Notes under the pieces: model-generated | Database searches by the model: none | What the model was told of the DNA's origin: nothing | The model's input: the letters and a program-made list of their open reading frames with translations, nothing else | Translations under genes and position numbers: made by a program | From: Rhodothermus marinus DSM 4252 | GTDB lineage: Bacteria; Bacteroidota; Rhodothermia; Rhodothermales; Rhodothermaceae | Length of the DNA stretch: 64,000 nucleotides | Assembly (NCBI RefSeq): GCF_000024845.1 | Contig: NC_013501.1 | Coordinates: 2,088,874-2,152,873 of the forward strand | Direction of reading: 5' to 3' | Shown: positions 1 through 9,452 of the stretch, one piece after another | Position numbering within the stretch: the first letter of the stretch is position 1 | How the letters are laid out: every line of letters starts with the position of its first letter

Positions 1-368
1 CGCTGCGCGGTAGCGTTCCCCTGCTGTTCGGTAGCGCGTTGCTTTTTCTGCTCAACACACTGGGGCTCGGGCTGCTCATCTCCACGCTGAGCCGCACGCA
101 GCAGCAGGCGCTCATCGGTGCCGCCTTTTTCGCGCTCATGCCCATGATCATCCTTTCCGGCTTCGTCTTCCCCATCGAGAGCATGCCGCCCGTGATCCGG
201 GCTGTCACCTACATCGTACCCCTGCGCTACTTTCTGACCATCGTGCGGGGCATTTTCCTGAAAGGCGTGGGCATGCCGGCGCTCTGGGAGGAGATGCTGG
301 CGCTGCTCGTGCTGGGGTTGCTCCTGTTTGGCCTGAGCACCTGGCGCTTCCGCCGCCAGCTGCATTGA
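1..368 (+). CDS. ABC-2 type transporter permease, C-terminal part (cut by window edge)
   Basis: The reading frame is open from the window edge (first full codon at position 3) to a TGA at 366-368, so only the last ~121 residues are visible. They hold a hydrophobic helix, the phrase FALMPMIILSGFVFPIESMP, and then two more helices ending in an Arg-rich tail (WRFRRQLH). The pattern 'LSGFvFPieSMP' between the last helices is typical of the ABC-2 membrane subunit family (YhhJ/DrrB-like exporters), where it precedes the final two segments. The partner ATPase would lie upstream, outside the window. Substrate cannot be told. The next gene is convergent, with only 14 bp between. Confidence 0.85.
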   Translation, partial: LRGSVPLLFGSALLFLLNTLGLGLLISTLSRTQQQALIGAAFFALMPMIILSGFVFPIESMPPVIRAVTYIVPLRYFLTIVRGIFLKGVGMPALWEEMLALLVLGLLLFGLSTWRFRRQLH

Positions 369-382
369 TGCTGCGCCTGCGT

Positions 383-1192
383 TCAGGCGGGGCTCAGTTC
401 AGGGGCATCCACGTGCGGGCCCAGCTCCCAGAGATCGACCAGTTCGTTGAGCAGGTCCTCTTCGGTGTCCAGGAAGGTGCCGTCGGCGTTGGCGATCTGC
501 ACCAGGTCGTGGAAGGCCGTCAGTCGCTGCGCGGGCGTAAGCGCCATCTTGATCGCCTCGGCCGAAGCGCGCAGTTCGGCGTCGGTCAGTCCTTCGGCGT
601 AGCGGTCGATCGCCTCCTGCAGCACAGCCGCCAGTTGCTGGTCGGTCAGGTCCGGACACCAGGCGCGAAGCTTGCGCACGATGATCTGCCGCTCCTGACG
701 CGTGAGTTCGTGATCGACGCCGTGCGCCAGCACCAGATAGAGCAGCGCCAGATGGATGAGCACTTCGGGAATGCCTTCCTGGCCCGGATCGAGCACGCGC
801 ACCCGCTCGTAGGGCGGCTCGAGGCCCCAGCGCCGGGCTACCATCTCCAGCAACTGGCGCTCGCTTTCCATGACGATCCCGTCGGCCTCCACGATGCGCA
901 ACAGATCGTGCAGCACGACCTGACGCTGCGCCTGTGAGAGATGGGGTTCGACAGCCTCCAGTGTGGCCTGCAGCAGCGCCTCCGGGTCTTCGGCGGCCAG
1001 CAGCACATCGAACGCCTCCAGGACCAGCGCCCGCAGCTGGTCGGGCGGGATGGTCGGACAACGGGCCTGTAGCTGGTCGATGACCGCCTCCAGTCTACCG
1101 TCGCCGACCGGCAAGCCCTCGCGGGAAGCCGCAATCAGATACAGGAGTGCCAGTTCCTGCAGCCGGCCGGCCATGCAGCGCGTCTCGGACAT
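383..1192 (-). CDS. Tandem TerB-like domain protein
   Basis: 269 residues, acidic, all-helical, no signal peptide or membrane segment, so probably cytoplasmic. Two similar halves can be seen: roughly residues 10-125 (…LYLIAASREGLPVGDGRLEAV… then LLRIVEADGIVMESERQLLEMV) and 140-262 (…LYLVLAHGVDHELTRQERQI… then LVQIANADGTFLDTEEDLLNEL). The 'aDG.....E...l' signature, repeated in both halves, is that of the TerB/DjlA-N helical fold, where the acidic residues can bind metal. The function of stand-alone TerB proteins is generally unknown; tellurite resistance should not be assumed, since no other ter genes are nearby. Start chosen at the first ATG after the intergenic region; 141 bp separate it from the next gene upstream on this strand. 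Confidence 0.7.
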   Translation of the reverse strand: MSETRCMAGRLQELALLYLIAASREGLPVGDGRLEAVIDQLQARCPTIPPDQLRALVLEAFDVLLAAEDPEALLQATLEAVEPHLSQAQRQVVLHDLLRIVEADGIVMESERQLLEMVARRWGLEPPYERVRVLDPGQEGIPEVLIHLALLYLVLAHGVDHELTRQERQIIVRKLRAWCPDLTDQQLAAVLQEAIDRYAEGLTDAELRASAEAIKMALTPAQRLTAFHDLVQIANADGTFLDTEEDLLNELVDLWELGPHVDAPELSPA

Positions 1193-1333
1193 GCGATATC
1201 CCTCTGTTTTTATGGAGGTTCTCTATCGTCAGCCCGTGCGGGCGGAATCCTCAACCCGGCCTGTATCGGCCAGCCGGCTGTGTTTCTTTAACAAATTTCT
1301 GAAAGTAAGGTGCTTGGTTGCAAGGCCAGTTTG

Positions 1334-4123
1334 TTACGCTTTTGCAAGGGATTCACGTTCGGCGGGGACGCGAAGTACCTTGACAGCCTTGACCATCGGG
1401 TCGGCGGGGTCATCGCTCCGGATGATCCGAAAGCCCAGCTTCCGGCACACGTGCTGCATGGCGTGGTTCTGCACGAGGATGTCGGCTACGATGCGCTCAA
1501 GCCCTTCGGCCTCGCCGATCTGGATCAGCCGCCGCAACAACTCGGTACCCAGCCCTTTGCCCTGCACGTCGTCGCGCACGAGCATGGCAAATTCGCCGTC
1601 GTTCGTGCCGTAGATCTTTGTCAGTCGTGCGACGGCCAGGATCTCGGGGCGACCGGTTTCGGGGCTGCGCCGCTCGGCCACCAGCGCCATTTCTCGATCG
1701 TAGTCGATGAAGCAGAGCCGGGCCAGCCGCTCATGCGCCACGCGCTGGCTGAGCTTGAGCAGGCTGGCATAGCGCAGATAGACGCTGCGCTCGGAGAGTT
1801 TGTGGTGGAATTCCACCAGCAGGGGTTCATCTTCGGGACGGATGGGCCGGATGAGCACCGGGGTGCCGTCCTTGAGGCGCCAGGTACCCATGTACTGACG
1901 CGGATAGGGCCGAATGGCCGGACGCGGCAGTTCCTCCTCACGCAGGTCCGGCGGATGCAGTACGATCCGGGCGTCCAGCGCCACGATCTGATCGGGGGCG
2001 GCCAGCAGCGGGTTCACGTCGATTTCCCGGATCCAGGGCTGCTCGACGACCAGCTGGCTGAAGCGCACCATGAGCTTTTCGAGGCGGTCGAGGTTGACCG
2101 GCGGCCGTCCGCGCACGCCCTGCAGGGCTCGGTAGACCTTCGTCTGCTCCATCATGCGCCGCGCCAGCGTCGTGTTGAGCGGCGGCAGTCCCAGGGCTCG
2201 ATCGCGATACACCTCTACGAGCGTTCCTCCCGCGCCGAAGAGCAGCACCGGCCCGAACTGCGGGTCGATCGTGCTCCCGATGATCAGTTCGTAGCCGTCC
2301 CGTGCCCGCACCATCGGCTGCACGGTGACGCCGTCGAACGCGTCGGCCTGGCCGCGCTCCTCCAGGTTGCGCCGGATCGTATCGAAGGCCCGCCGTACGG
2401 CCTCGGGCGAATCCAGGTTGAGCTGGACGCCTCCCACATCGGTCTTGTGCGTGATCTTGAGCGAATGCAGCTTCAGCACGACGGGATAGCCCAGCTCTTC
2501 GGCGGCCGCCACGGCTTCGTCGGCCGTGCGGGCCAGGCGCGTCGGCGTCACGGGCAGGCAATAGGCCTCGAGCACCTGCTTGGCTTCGTACTCGGTCAGC
2601 AGCGTACGCCCTTCGCGGCGCACCTGCTCGATGATCTGCTGCGCCCGCTCACGGTCCGGGCCTCCGTCGATCTCATCGTCGGGCAGCGAAGGCGTCTCGT
2701 ACAGGGCGCGCAGGTTGTAGCTGTAGCGCCACATGTAGTTGAACACGCGCACGGCCGTATCGGGGTACTGGAAGGTGGGAATGCCGGCGCGGTTCAGGAT
2801 CTTTTTGCCGGCGGCCACCTCCACCCCGCCCATCCAGCTGGCCAGGATCGGCTTGCGGCTCTGCGCAAAGCGCCGGAGCTGCTCGGCCGTCTGCGTGGGA
2901 TCGGTCATGGCCTGTGGCGTGAGGATGACCAGCAGGCCGTCGCTGTTTTCGTCGGCCAGCGTCACCTCCAGCGCCTTCGCGTAGCGCTCCGGATCGGCGT
3001 CGCCGAGGATGTCCACCGGATTGCCGTGGCTCCAGTGCGGCGGCAGGAATTCGTCCAGCTTCTTTTTCGTTTCTTCCGAAAGTTCGGCCAGCTGGCCGCC
3101 GCCCTGCACGAGCGCGTCGGTGGCCAGCACGCCCGCGCCGCCCGCATTGGTCAGAATGGTCAGCCGGGGCCCTTCGGGACGCGGCTGCTTGGCCAGCACT
3201 TCGGCCATGTAGAAGAGGTCGGCGATGCTATCGACGCGCAGGACGCCCGTCCGGCGGAAAGCGGCACTGAGCACCTCGTCGCTCCCGGCCAGCGAGCCCG
3301 TGTGCGAAAGCGCCGCACGCGCCGCTTCTTCGGTCCGTCCGGCCTTGATCACGATGATCGGCTTCTGGAGCGCCACTTCGCGGGCGGCCGACAGAAACGA
3401 ACGGGCATCGCCGATCGACTCCATGTAGAGGATGATGCTCTTCGTGTAGGGGTCGCTGCCCAGATAGTAAATCAGGTCGCCCCAGCCCACGTCGAGCATC
3501 GAGCCGATCGAGATAAAAGCGCTGAAGCCGACGTTTTCTTCCAGACTCCAGTCCAGGATCGACGTCAGCAGCGCGCCGCTCTGACTGATGAAGCCCACCG
3601 TACCCGGACGCGCCATCGTGCTGGCAAACGTGGCGTTCAGCCCGGTGACCGGCCGCATGACGCCCAGGCAGTTGGGGCCGATGATGCGCATGCCGCCCCT
3701 GCGGGCAATCGTCAGGATCTGCTCCTCCAACCGGCGCCCTTCTTCGCCGATTTCTTTGAAACCGGCCGAAATGATCACCGCTCCTTTGACGCCCGCCTCG
3801 ACGCACTCCTGCACGACGCCGGGCACCGTGGGGGCCGGCGTTGCGATGACGGCCAGGTCCACCGGCTCGGGAATATCCTTCACGGACGGATAGGCCCGGA
3901 TGCCCAGCACGTTCGTGCGCTTGGGGTTGACCGGATAGACCGTGCCTCCGAACGGGTTGCTGATCAGATTCCAGAGCAGCGTCCGCCCCACGCTGCCCGG
4001 ACGTTCGCTGGCCCCGATAACGGCCACGCTGCGCGGTTTGAAGATAGCGTCCAGTTGCAGACGCCGGGGCTGAAATAGCTCGTGAGATGGGTCGTGCTGC
4101 ATCACATCAGGCCGGGCTTCCAT
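1334..4123 (-). CDS. Fused acyl-CoA synthetase (NDP-forming) / GNAT acetyltransferase
   Basis: 929 residues. Order of domains: CoA-binding Rossmann domain (~25-155; [17 protein letters not shown]), succinyl-CoA-ligase-like flavodoxin domains (~165-480; GFISQSGAL, then [13 protein letters not shown]), ATP-grasp domain (~510-735; [21 protein letters not shown]), and a C-terminal GNAT domain (~760-925; acetyl-CoA loop [10 protein letters not shown], then LGFRI). This is the architecture of the bacterial Pat/YfiQ protein lysine acetyltransferases and of ADP-forming acetate-CoA ligases fused to GNAT. The SHTGS segment is where the phospho-histidine of the ligase family lies, so the synthetase half may still be active (inference). 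Likely role: acetyl-CoA/acetate metabolism and protein acylation. It follows the phosphohexomutase gene after 100 bp. Confidence 0.9.
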   Translation of the reverse strand: MEARPDVMQHDPSHELFQPRRLQLDAIFKPRSVAVIGASERPGSVGRTLLWNLISNPFGGTVYPVNPKRTNVLGIRAYPSVKDIPEPVDLAVIATPAPTVPGVVQECVEAGVKGAVIISAGFKEIGEEGRRLEEQILTIARRGGMRIIGPNCLGVMRPVTGLNATFASTMARPGTVGFISQSGALLTSILDWSLEENVGFSAFISIGSMLDVGWGDLIYYLGSDPYTKSIILYMESIGDARSFLSAAREVALQKPIIVIKAGRTEEAARAALSHTGSLAGSDEVLSAAFRRTGVLRVDSIADLFYMAEVLAKQPRPEGPRLTILTNAGGAGVLATDALVQGGGQLAELSEETKKKLDEFLPPHWSHGNPVDILGDADPERYAKALEVTLADENSDGLLVILTPQAMTDPTQTAEQLRRFAQSRKPILASWMGGVEVAAGKKILNRAGIPTFQYPDTAVRVFNYMWRYSYNLRALYETPSLPDDEIDGGPDRERAQQIIEQVRREGRTLLTEYEAKQVLEAYCLPVTPTRLARTADEAVAAAEELGYPVVLKLHSLKITHKTDVGGVQLNLDSPEAVRRAFDTIRRNLEERGQADAFDGVTVQPMVRARDGYELIIGSTIDPQFGPVLLFGAGGTLVEVYRDRALGLPPLNTTLARRMMEQTKVYRALQGVRGRPPVNLDRLEKLMVRFSQLVVEQPWIREIDVNPLLAAPDQIVALDARIVLHPPDLREEELPRPAIRPYPRQYMGTWRLKDGTPVLIRPIRPEDEPLLVEFHHKLSERSVYLRYASLLKLSQRVAHERLARLCFIDYDREMALVAERRSPETGRPEILAVARLTKIYGTNDGEFAMLVRDDVQGKGLGTELLRRLIQIGEAEGLERIVADILVQNHAMQHVCRKLGFRIIRSDDPADPMVKAVKVLRVPAERESLAKA

Positions 4124-4223
4124 GGCGCGCTTGCTGTTCGTTTCGCATGATATTTATATCGAAAAACTTGTACGACCCACGCCGAAACAAGTTGATACGA
4201 AGTGGTGATTTGACATTTTCTTA

Positions 4224-5600
4224 CTACACACTCCTCAATTCGTCAACAAACCGCTGCACCAGTGCGGCGGCCTCGTCGGGCGTCCGCGCTTCGGCGTAGA
4301 TACGCAGGATGGGCTCGGTGTTGGATTTCCGAAGGTGCACCCAGCCTTCGTCCAGATCGATCTTCAAGCCGTCGATCGTCGAGATGCGGGCGTGCGCATA
4401 GCGCTCGGCCAGCCGCTGCAGCGCCTGGTCGGCGTCCAGGTTGTCGAGCGGCAGTTTGTGCTTGACGATCGCGTAGCGCGGGAGCGTGGCCACCAGCTCC
4501 GAGAGCGATTGCTCCAGGTTGGCCAGGTGCTGCAGCACCATGGCGGCACCGACCAGCGCGTCGCGGCCGTAGTGCACGTCGGGTAGAATCACGCCCCCGT
4601 TGCCCTCGCCGCCCAGGATAGCCCCCACCTCTTTCATCTTCTGCACCACGTTGATCTCGCCGACGGCCGCCCGGTAGACGGGCATTCCATAGCGGGCCGC
4701 TACGTCTTCGATGGCCCGCGACGAGGACAGGTTCGTGACAAACGGTCCTTCGCGGAAGCGCCAGAGGAAGTCGGCGGCGATCACCTGCGTCAGTTCTTCG
4801 CTGACGTACCCGCCACCGTCGGCGATGAGCGCCAGGCGGTCGGCGTCTGGATCGACCACCAGCCCCAGATCGGCGCCCGTGTCGGCCACGGCCCGGATCG
4901 TCTCCTGCAGGTGCTCGGGCAGCGGTTCGGGCGGATGGGCAAAGCGTCCGTTCGGCTCCCCGTTGAGCAGCAGCACTTCGGCCACGCCCAGCCGCCGGAG
5001 CAGCACGGGAAGCGCCACGGCACCCACCGAATTGATTCCGTCCACCACCACGCGAAACTGTCGCCGCCGGATGCGCTCAGGGTCAATGAAGTCCAGCGCC
5101 AGAATGCGCTGGATGTGCTCGTCCAGAAAGTCGCGGGCCTCGTAGGTTCCCAGCGCGTCCCAGCTCACCAGCGGCATGGCGCCGGCTTCGGCCAGATTCA
5201 GCACCTCGCGGGCTTCGTCCGGCGTCAGGAATTCCCCGTGGCGGTTGAGCAGCTTCAGCGCGTTCCACTCGGCCGGATTGTGCGAGGCCGAAAGCACGAT
5301 GCCGCCGTCGGCCTGGGCGGCCGTTACGGCCACTTCCACCGTGGGCGTGGTGGCCAGCCCGGCGTCGAGCACGTCACACCCCACGCTCTGCAGCGTGGCC
5401 GTCACGATGCGGGCACAGACCGGTCCGGTCACGCGCCCGTCGCGTCCCACCACGACGCGCGGTCGCCGGCCTCTGGTCTGCTGCCGCAGCCAGGCCCCGT
5501 AGGCGGCTGCATACCGCACCAGTTCTTCTGGTCCCAGCCCGGCTCCGAAAATGCCCCGAATGCCCGAAATCGATGCGATCAGAACCTGCTTTTCGGCCAT
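4224..5600 (-). CDS. glmM: Phosphoglucosamine mutase / phosphomannomutase family (GlmM type)
   Basis: 458 residues from ATG at 5600; a longer frame to 5696 exists, but its first 32 residues do not look like the family, while MAEKQVLIASISGIRG does. All four alpha-D-phosphohexomutase signatures are visible: the phosphoserine loop GIVLSASHNPAEWN, the metal-binding DPDADRLALI, the sugar-specificity loop GEGNGGVILP, and the C-terminal phosphate-binding RKSNTEPILRIYAEA. It interconverts hexose-6-phosphate and hexose-1-phosphate. The shape (short N-terminus, GEGNGG loop) resembles the archaeal/Bacteroidetes GlmM-like branch that makes glucosamine-1-phosphate for UDP-GlcNAc and peptidoglycan. A phosphomanno- or phosphoglucomutase role cannot be excluded. 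No partner genes are adjacent. Confidence 0.88.
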   Translation of the reverse strand: MAEKQVLIASISGIRGIFGAGLGPEELVRYAAAYGAWLRQQTRGRRPRVVVGRDGRVTGPVCARIVTATLQSVGCDVLDAGLATTPTVEVAVTAAQADGGIVLSASHNPAEWNALKLLNRHGEFLTPDEAREVLNLAEAGAMPLVSWDALGTYEARDFLDEHIQRILALDFIDPERIRRRQFRVVVDGINSVGAVALPVLLRRLGVAEVLLLNGEPNGRFAHPPEPLPEHLQETIRAVADTGADLGLVVDPDADRLALIADGGGYVSEELTQVIAADFLWRFREGPFVTNLSSSRAIEDVAARYGMPVYRAAVGEINVVQKMKEVGAILGGEGNGGVILPDVHYGRDALVGAAMVLQHLANLEQSLSELVATLPRYAIVKHKLPLDNLDADQALQRLAERYAHARISTIDGLKIDLDEGWVHLRKSNTEPILRIYAEARTPDEAAALVQRFVDELRSV

Positions 5601-5614
5601 GGCACGAATTGGTT

Positions 5615-5622
5615 TATTTTTG
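5615..5622 (+). promoter_or_regulatory. Possible TAnnTTTG promoter element for the ctaA operon
   Basis: TATTTTTG matches the Bacteroidetes-type -7 consensus TAnnTTTG. It lies 151 bp before the ctaA ATG in the divergent gap between glmM and ctaA. A clear -33 TTTG was not found, only a TTTC about 20 bp upstream, so this rests on the -7 box alone. Confidence 0.35.
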
Positions 5623-5773
5623 CAGACAATTTCGTGCAGCAACGACCAGAATGTCGAGCTTTTCAACAGAAGTCCATTGACAAACCGGACTTTCAAGTCG
5701 TTTTTATGAAACAGCCCCTGCGGGGCAACGTTCGGCAGATTTGATCCGGGGTTCAGACGATACGTCTTCGATC

Positions 5774-6790
5774 ATGGCACTTGCAGACTGGAGCATACCC
5801 GTTCAGCCCCACGATCACCGGGCGCGCGCCCGCTGGTGGTTTGCCGTGCTGACGGCCTTCTTCACGCTGGCGTTGATCTCATGGGGCGGTTTTGTCACCA
5901 CGATCGATGCGGGGATGGCCGTGCCCGACTGGCCTTCGTCGTTCGGCTCGTACGATCCGTTCAAGACGGGCTTTCACGACCCGACCGATCCCTCGGCTCA
6001 ATGGTGGGATCGCACGCCGATCCTGGCCGAGCACGGCCATCGGCTGCTGGGCGCGCTGGTGGGCCTGCTGACAATCGGGCTGGCGCTGTGGATCTGGCGG
6101 AGCGATCCGCGCCGCTGGATGCGCCGCCTGGGCTTTGCCGCACTGGGGCTCGTCATCTTTCAGGGCATTCTGGGCGGGCTGCGCGTCACAGAAAACTCGC
6201 TGGCGCTGGCGGCCGTGCATGGCGCCACCGCCCAGCTTTTCTTTTCGCTGATCGTGGCCATCGCACTGTTTACTTCGCCGGCCTGGCTGGAAGCCCGCGC
6301 CGTGCCCGCCGACGGTCCGCCCCTGGATCGGCTGCGCCGCCTTTCGCTCTGGACGATCGCGGCGCTCTACGGCCAGATCATTCTGGGCGTGCTGTTGCGC
6401 CATCCCGGCCAGGGGATTGCGATTCATTTTGCCGTGGTGCATATTGCGGGGGCCTTCGTGGTGACGGGGCTGGTGCTGGCCGTATTCATTCACGTGCAGA
6501 AGCACTTTGAGGCCAACCGGCTGCTCAACCGGGCCGCCTGGGCCATGCTCTGGATCGTGGCGCTGCAGTTTGCGCTGGGGCTGTCGGCCTACCTGGTGCT
6601 GCTGTATGAAACGCCCGCGGCGCTGCGGAGCACCTTGCAGGTGGTGCTGCGGACGGCCCACGTCGCCACGGGCGCTTTGCTCATGGGCAGCACGGTGGTG
6701 CTGACGCTGCTGGCGCTGCGTCGTCGCGCCGAAGCGCCGGCCGCGGCGGTCGCCCCCGAACTGGCCGCTTTTTCGCAGACCAATCGATAA
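5774..6790 (+). CDS. ctaA: Heme A synthase (COX15/CtaA family)
   Basis: 338 residues from ATG at 5774; the in-frame TTG at 5741 would add 11 unconvincing residues. Eight hydrophobic segments are seen, arranged as two four-helix halves. Conserved histidines sit in ILAEHGHRLLG, AAVHGATAQLF, FAVVHIAGAF and RTAHVATGALL, the positions that bind heme in this family. The N-terminal phrase GGFVTTIDAGMAVPDWPSSFG is diagnostic. It oxidises the C8 methyl of heme O to give heme A for aa3/caa3-type oxidases and acts in the cytoplasmic membrane. The gene is followed after 6 bp by ctaB (heme O synthase), so both steps of heme A synthesis are co-transcribed. Confidence 0.93.
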   Translation: MALADWSIPVQPHDHRARARWWFAVLTAFFTLALISWGGFVTTIDAGMAVPDWPSSFGSYDPFKTGFHDPTDPSAQWWDRTPILAEHGHRLLGALVGLLTIGLALWIWRSDPRRWMRRLGFAALGLVIFQGILGGLRVTENSLALAAVHGATAQLFFSLIVAIALFTSPAWLEARAVPADGPPLDRLRRLSLWTIAALYGQIILGVLLRHPGQGIAIHFAVVHIAGAFVVTGLVLAVFIHVQKHFEANRLLNRAAWAMLWIVALQFALGLSAYLVLLYETPAALRSTLQVVLRTAHVATGALLMGSTVVLTLLALRRRAEAPAAAVAPELAAFSQTNR

Positions 6791-6796
6791 GCCGTC

Positions 6797-7711
6797 ATGA
6801 CCGATCAGCCGCGTTCCCTGCTGGCCGCCCTGCCGCTTTCGGCCGAGCGACGCGTGCAGCTCCAGGCCTGCTGGGAGCTGACCAAGCCGGAGATCACCTT
6901 CCAGGTGACGCTCTCGGCGCTGGCCGGCTATCTGCTGGGCTGCCCGGAGGGACTGAACGGCTGGCACCTGCTGGGCACGCTGACCGGTACCGGTCTGACG
7001 GCGGCCGGCGTCGGCGCACTGAACCACTACCTGGAGCGGGACTACGACGCGGCCATGCGCCGGACGGCCCGCCGGCCGCTGCCTTCCGGACGCGTCTCGC
7101 CCACCACGGCCCGCTATCTGGGCATGCTGCTGGTCTTTGCCGGGGTGGGCCTGCTCTGCCCGGTGGCCAATGCGCTGACGGCCGCGCTGGCCATCGCCAC
7201 CGTGTTGCTCTACCTGTACGTGTACACCCCGCTGAAGCGTCGCACGAAATACAACACGCTGATCGGCACGATTCCGGGCGCCCTGCCCGCGCTGGGCGGC
7301 TGGACGGCCGCCACGAACAACCTGGACGTGGGCGGCTGGACGCTCTTTGCCATCCTGGCCGTCTGGCAGATGCCCCACTTCCTGTCGCTGGCCTGGATGT
7401 ACCGCAAAGACTACGAGCGCGCCCACTACCGGATGCTGCCCGTCGTGGAGCCCGACGGCCGCTCGACGGCCTGGCAGACGCTTGGCTTTACGGCGCTATT
7501 GCTGCCGCTGGGCGTCACGCCCTACTTGGTGGGCGTGGCCGGTCCGGTCTATCTGGTCGGCTCCATCCTGCTGGGGCTTTACTTCCTGCGGCCGGCTGTG
7601 GCTTTCTTCCGGACGCGCCACGTGCAGGACGCCCGCCGCGTGCTGATCGCGTCGGTGGTGTACATCCCGGCCCTGACGGGCCTGATCGTGCTGGACTGGC
7701 TGCTGCGCTGA
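6797..7711 (+). CDS. ctaB: Protoheme IX farnesyltransferase (heme O synthase)
   Basis: 304 residues, UbiA-type prenyltransferase with about nine membrane helices. The Asp-rich prenyl-diphosphate/Mg site is visible as NHYLERDYDAAMRRTARRPLP, and the second loop as YTPLKRRTKYNTLIGTIPGALP with Tyr-Lys-Arg; WQMPHFLSLAWMYRKDY is characteristic of CyoE/CtaB. It adds a farnesyl group to protoheme to form heme O, the substrate of CtaA encoded just upstream. The stop is followed after 2 bp by the ABC ATPase gene, so translation is probably coupled through the whole four-gene operon. Confidence 0.95.
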   Translation: MTDQPRSLLAALPLSAERRVQLQACWELTKPEITFQVTLSALAGYLLGCPEGLNGWHLLGTLTGTGLTAAGVGALNHYLERDYDAAMRRTARRPLPSGRVSPTTARYLGMLLVFAGVGLLCPVANALTAALAIATVLLYLYVYTPLKRRTKYNTLIGTIPGALPALGGWTAATNNLDVGGWTLFAILAVWQMPHFLSLAWMYRKDYERAHYRMLPVVEPDGRSTAWQTLGFTALLLPLGVTPYLVGVAGPVYLVGSILLGLYFLRPAVAFFRTRHVQDARRVLIASVVYIPALTGLIVLDWLLR

Positions 7712-7713
7712 AA

Positions 7714-8667
7714 ATGTCCGAAGCTGCTGTCGAAATCGAAGCGCTCACGTTTCGCTACGGCTCCCGCCTCGCCCTTCGATCGCTCTCGCTCCGCATTCCT
7801 TCCGGTTGTTGCTTCGGGCTGCTGGGCCCTAACGGTAGCGGCAAGACCACCCTGATGCGGCTGCTGGCCACGCTGCTGCAACCCGCGGAAGGCCGCCTGC
7901 GGGTATGCGGTCACGACACGGTGGCGGCACCCGGGGCGGTTCGCCGCTGCCTGGGCGTGGTCTTCCAGCAACCGGCGCTCGACGGCGACCTGACCGTAGA
8001 GGAAAACCTGCGGCTGCACGGCGCCTTCTACGGCCTGCGGGGTGAGCCGCTCCGAAATCGCATCGACGAGCTGCTGACGCGCTTCGGTCTGCAGGAGCGA
8101 CGGCACGAGCCGGTACGGCGTCTGTCGGGCGGCCAGCAACGCCGCGTCGATCTGATACGGGGTCTGCTGCACCACCCCCGTGTGCTGCTGCTCGATGAGC
8201 CCACGACCGGGCTGGATCCGCTGGCGCGCCATGCCTTCTGGCAAACGCTCCGCCAGTTGCGCCAGACGGACCGGCTGACGCTGATCGTGGCCACGCACCT
8301 GCTGGAAGAAGCCGAGTTGTGCGACGAAGTCGCGCTACTCGACGAGGGCCGCCTGGTCGCTGCCGGAGCCCCCGATGCGCTAGCCCGGGCCCTCGGCGAC
8401 GAGGTGCTCTGGCTGGAAACGTCCGAACCCGAAGCCGTTGCGGCCTTCGTTCAGACCCACTTCGGCGTCGAGGCCCGCGCGATCGGCGCCGCGGTGCGCG
8501 TGGCCGCCCCCGACGCGCATGCCCTGCTCCCGCGCCTCTACGAAGCACTGGGTGATCGGCTGCGGAGCGCGACCGTGCGGCGTCCCACGCTCGAAGACGT
8601 ATTTCTGGTGCACACGGGCCATCATCTGCACGCTTCGCCAGAATCCTTTACGGCACCGGTCTCATGA
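7714..8667 (+). CDS. ABC transporter ATP-binding protein (DrrA/CcmA-like exporter)
   Basis: 317 residues. Walker A GPNGSGKTTLMRL (~42), Q-loop VFQQPALDG, signature LSGGQQRRVDL, Walker B VLLLDEPTTGLDP and H-loop ATHLLEEAE are all intact. A C-terminal ~80-residue extension (WLETSEPEAVAAF… PTLEDVFLVHTG) is the DrrA-type regulatory tail found in ABC-2 exporters. It overlaps the permease gene by 4 bp (ATGA at 8664-8667). Its placement 2 bp after ctaB suggests a role linked to oxidase or heme maturation, but this is inference from position; the family exports drugs, polysaccharides and ions alike. Confidence 0.92.
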   Translation: MSEAAVEIEALTFRYGSRLALRSLSLRIPSGCCFGLLGPNGSGKTTLMRLLATLLQPAEGRLRVCGHDTVAAPGAVRRCLGVVFQQPALDGDLTVEENLRLHGAFYGLRGEPLRNRIDELLTRFGLQERRHEPVRRLSGGQQRRVDLIRGLLHHPRVLLLDEPTTGLDPLARHAFWQTLRQLRQTDRLTLIVATHLLEEAELCDEVALLDEGRLVAAGAPDALARALGDEVLWLETSEPEAVAAFVQTHFGVEARAIGAAVRVAAPDAHALLPRLYEALGDRLRSATVRRPTLEDVFLVHTGHHLHASPESFTAPVS

Positions 8668-9449
8668 ACGCCACGCTGCTGACCATCCGGATGCTCTGGT
8701 GGCGCGAGCTGGTCAAGTTCGTACGGGATCGCGCCCGACTCTTCGGCGCCCTAGCGCAACCGCTCGGCTTCTGGCTGCTGCTGGGTCTGGGCTTTCACGG
8801 ATCGATCCGGCTGGCGGGGCCGTCCGCGCCGGGCTCCTATCTGGCCTACCTGCTGCCGGGCATCGTGGTGCTGACGATCCTGTTCACGGCCATTTTCTCC
8901 ACCATGGCCATCGTCGAGGAGCGGCGGAGTGGCCTGCTGCAGGCCGCGCTGGTAGCTCCCGTCCCCCGTACGGCTCTGGTGCTCGGCTACGGCCTGGGCG
9001 GCACGACGCTGGCATTGCTGGAAGCAGTACTGTTGCTGGGCCTGCTTCCTTTCGTTAACGGCGTCCACCTGACCCCATCCGGACTGGCGCTCACGCTGGG
9101 CGTCAGCGTGCTGACAGGACTGGCCTTTGCCGTGCTGGGCTTTGTGGTGGCCTGGCATGCGGCCTCCACGCGCGGCTACCACGCCGTAATGAACGTGGCC
9201 TTGCTGCCGCTCTGGGCCCTTTCGGGCGCCGTCTTTCCGATCGAAGGCGCCGCCCCGGTGCTGCAGGCGCTCATGCGCCTCAACCCCGTCACCTACATGG
9301 TCAGCGCCCTGCGGCAGGGCCTGTTCGGTCCGGGCGCCGCCGGTGCAGTGGGTACGCCCGCAGCCTGTCTGCTTATCACGCTGTTGTTCACCGTCGCGCT
9401 GCTCCTGCTGGCCGTACGCACCGTACGCCGCCCACTTCCGCGCACCTGA
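8664..9449 (+). CDS. ABC-2 type transporter permease
   Basis: 261 residues with six hydrophobic segments. The N-terminal amphipathic stretch (LWWRELVKFVRDRARLFGAL) before the first helix and the late motif LPLWALSGAVFPIEGA are typical of ABC-2/NodJ-type permeases. The start codon overlaps the stop of the ATPase gene, so the pair forms one exporter. Convergent with the amidohydrolase gene, only 3 bp apart; no hairpin terminator is obvious there. Substrate unknown; co-operonic with heme A synthesis genes. Confidence 0.9.
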   Translation: MNATLLTIRMLWWRELVKFVRDRARLFGALAQPLGFWLLLGLGFHGSIRLAGPSAPGSYLAYLLPGIVVLTILFTAIFSTMAIVEERRSGLLQAALVAPVPRTALVLGYGLGGTTLALLEAVLLLGLLPFVNGVHLTPSGLALTLGVSVLTGLAFAVLGFVVAWHAASTRGYHAVMNVALLPLWALSGAVFPIEGAAPVLQALMRLNPVTYMVSALRQGLFGPGAAGAVGTPAACLLITLLFTVALLLLAVRTVRRPLPRT

Positions 9450-9452
9450 GCG

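Noticed and set aside
1310-4078. A 922-codon plus-strand frame opposite the synthetase-GNAT gene
   Set aside because: Mirror frame of a clear gene; the protein is rich in His, Gln and Arg with no domain.
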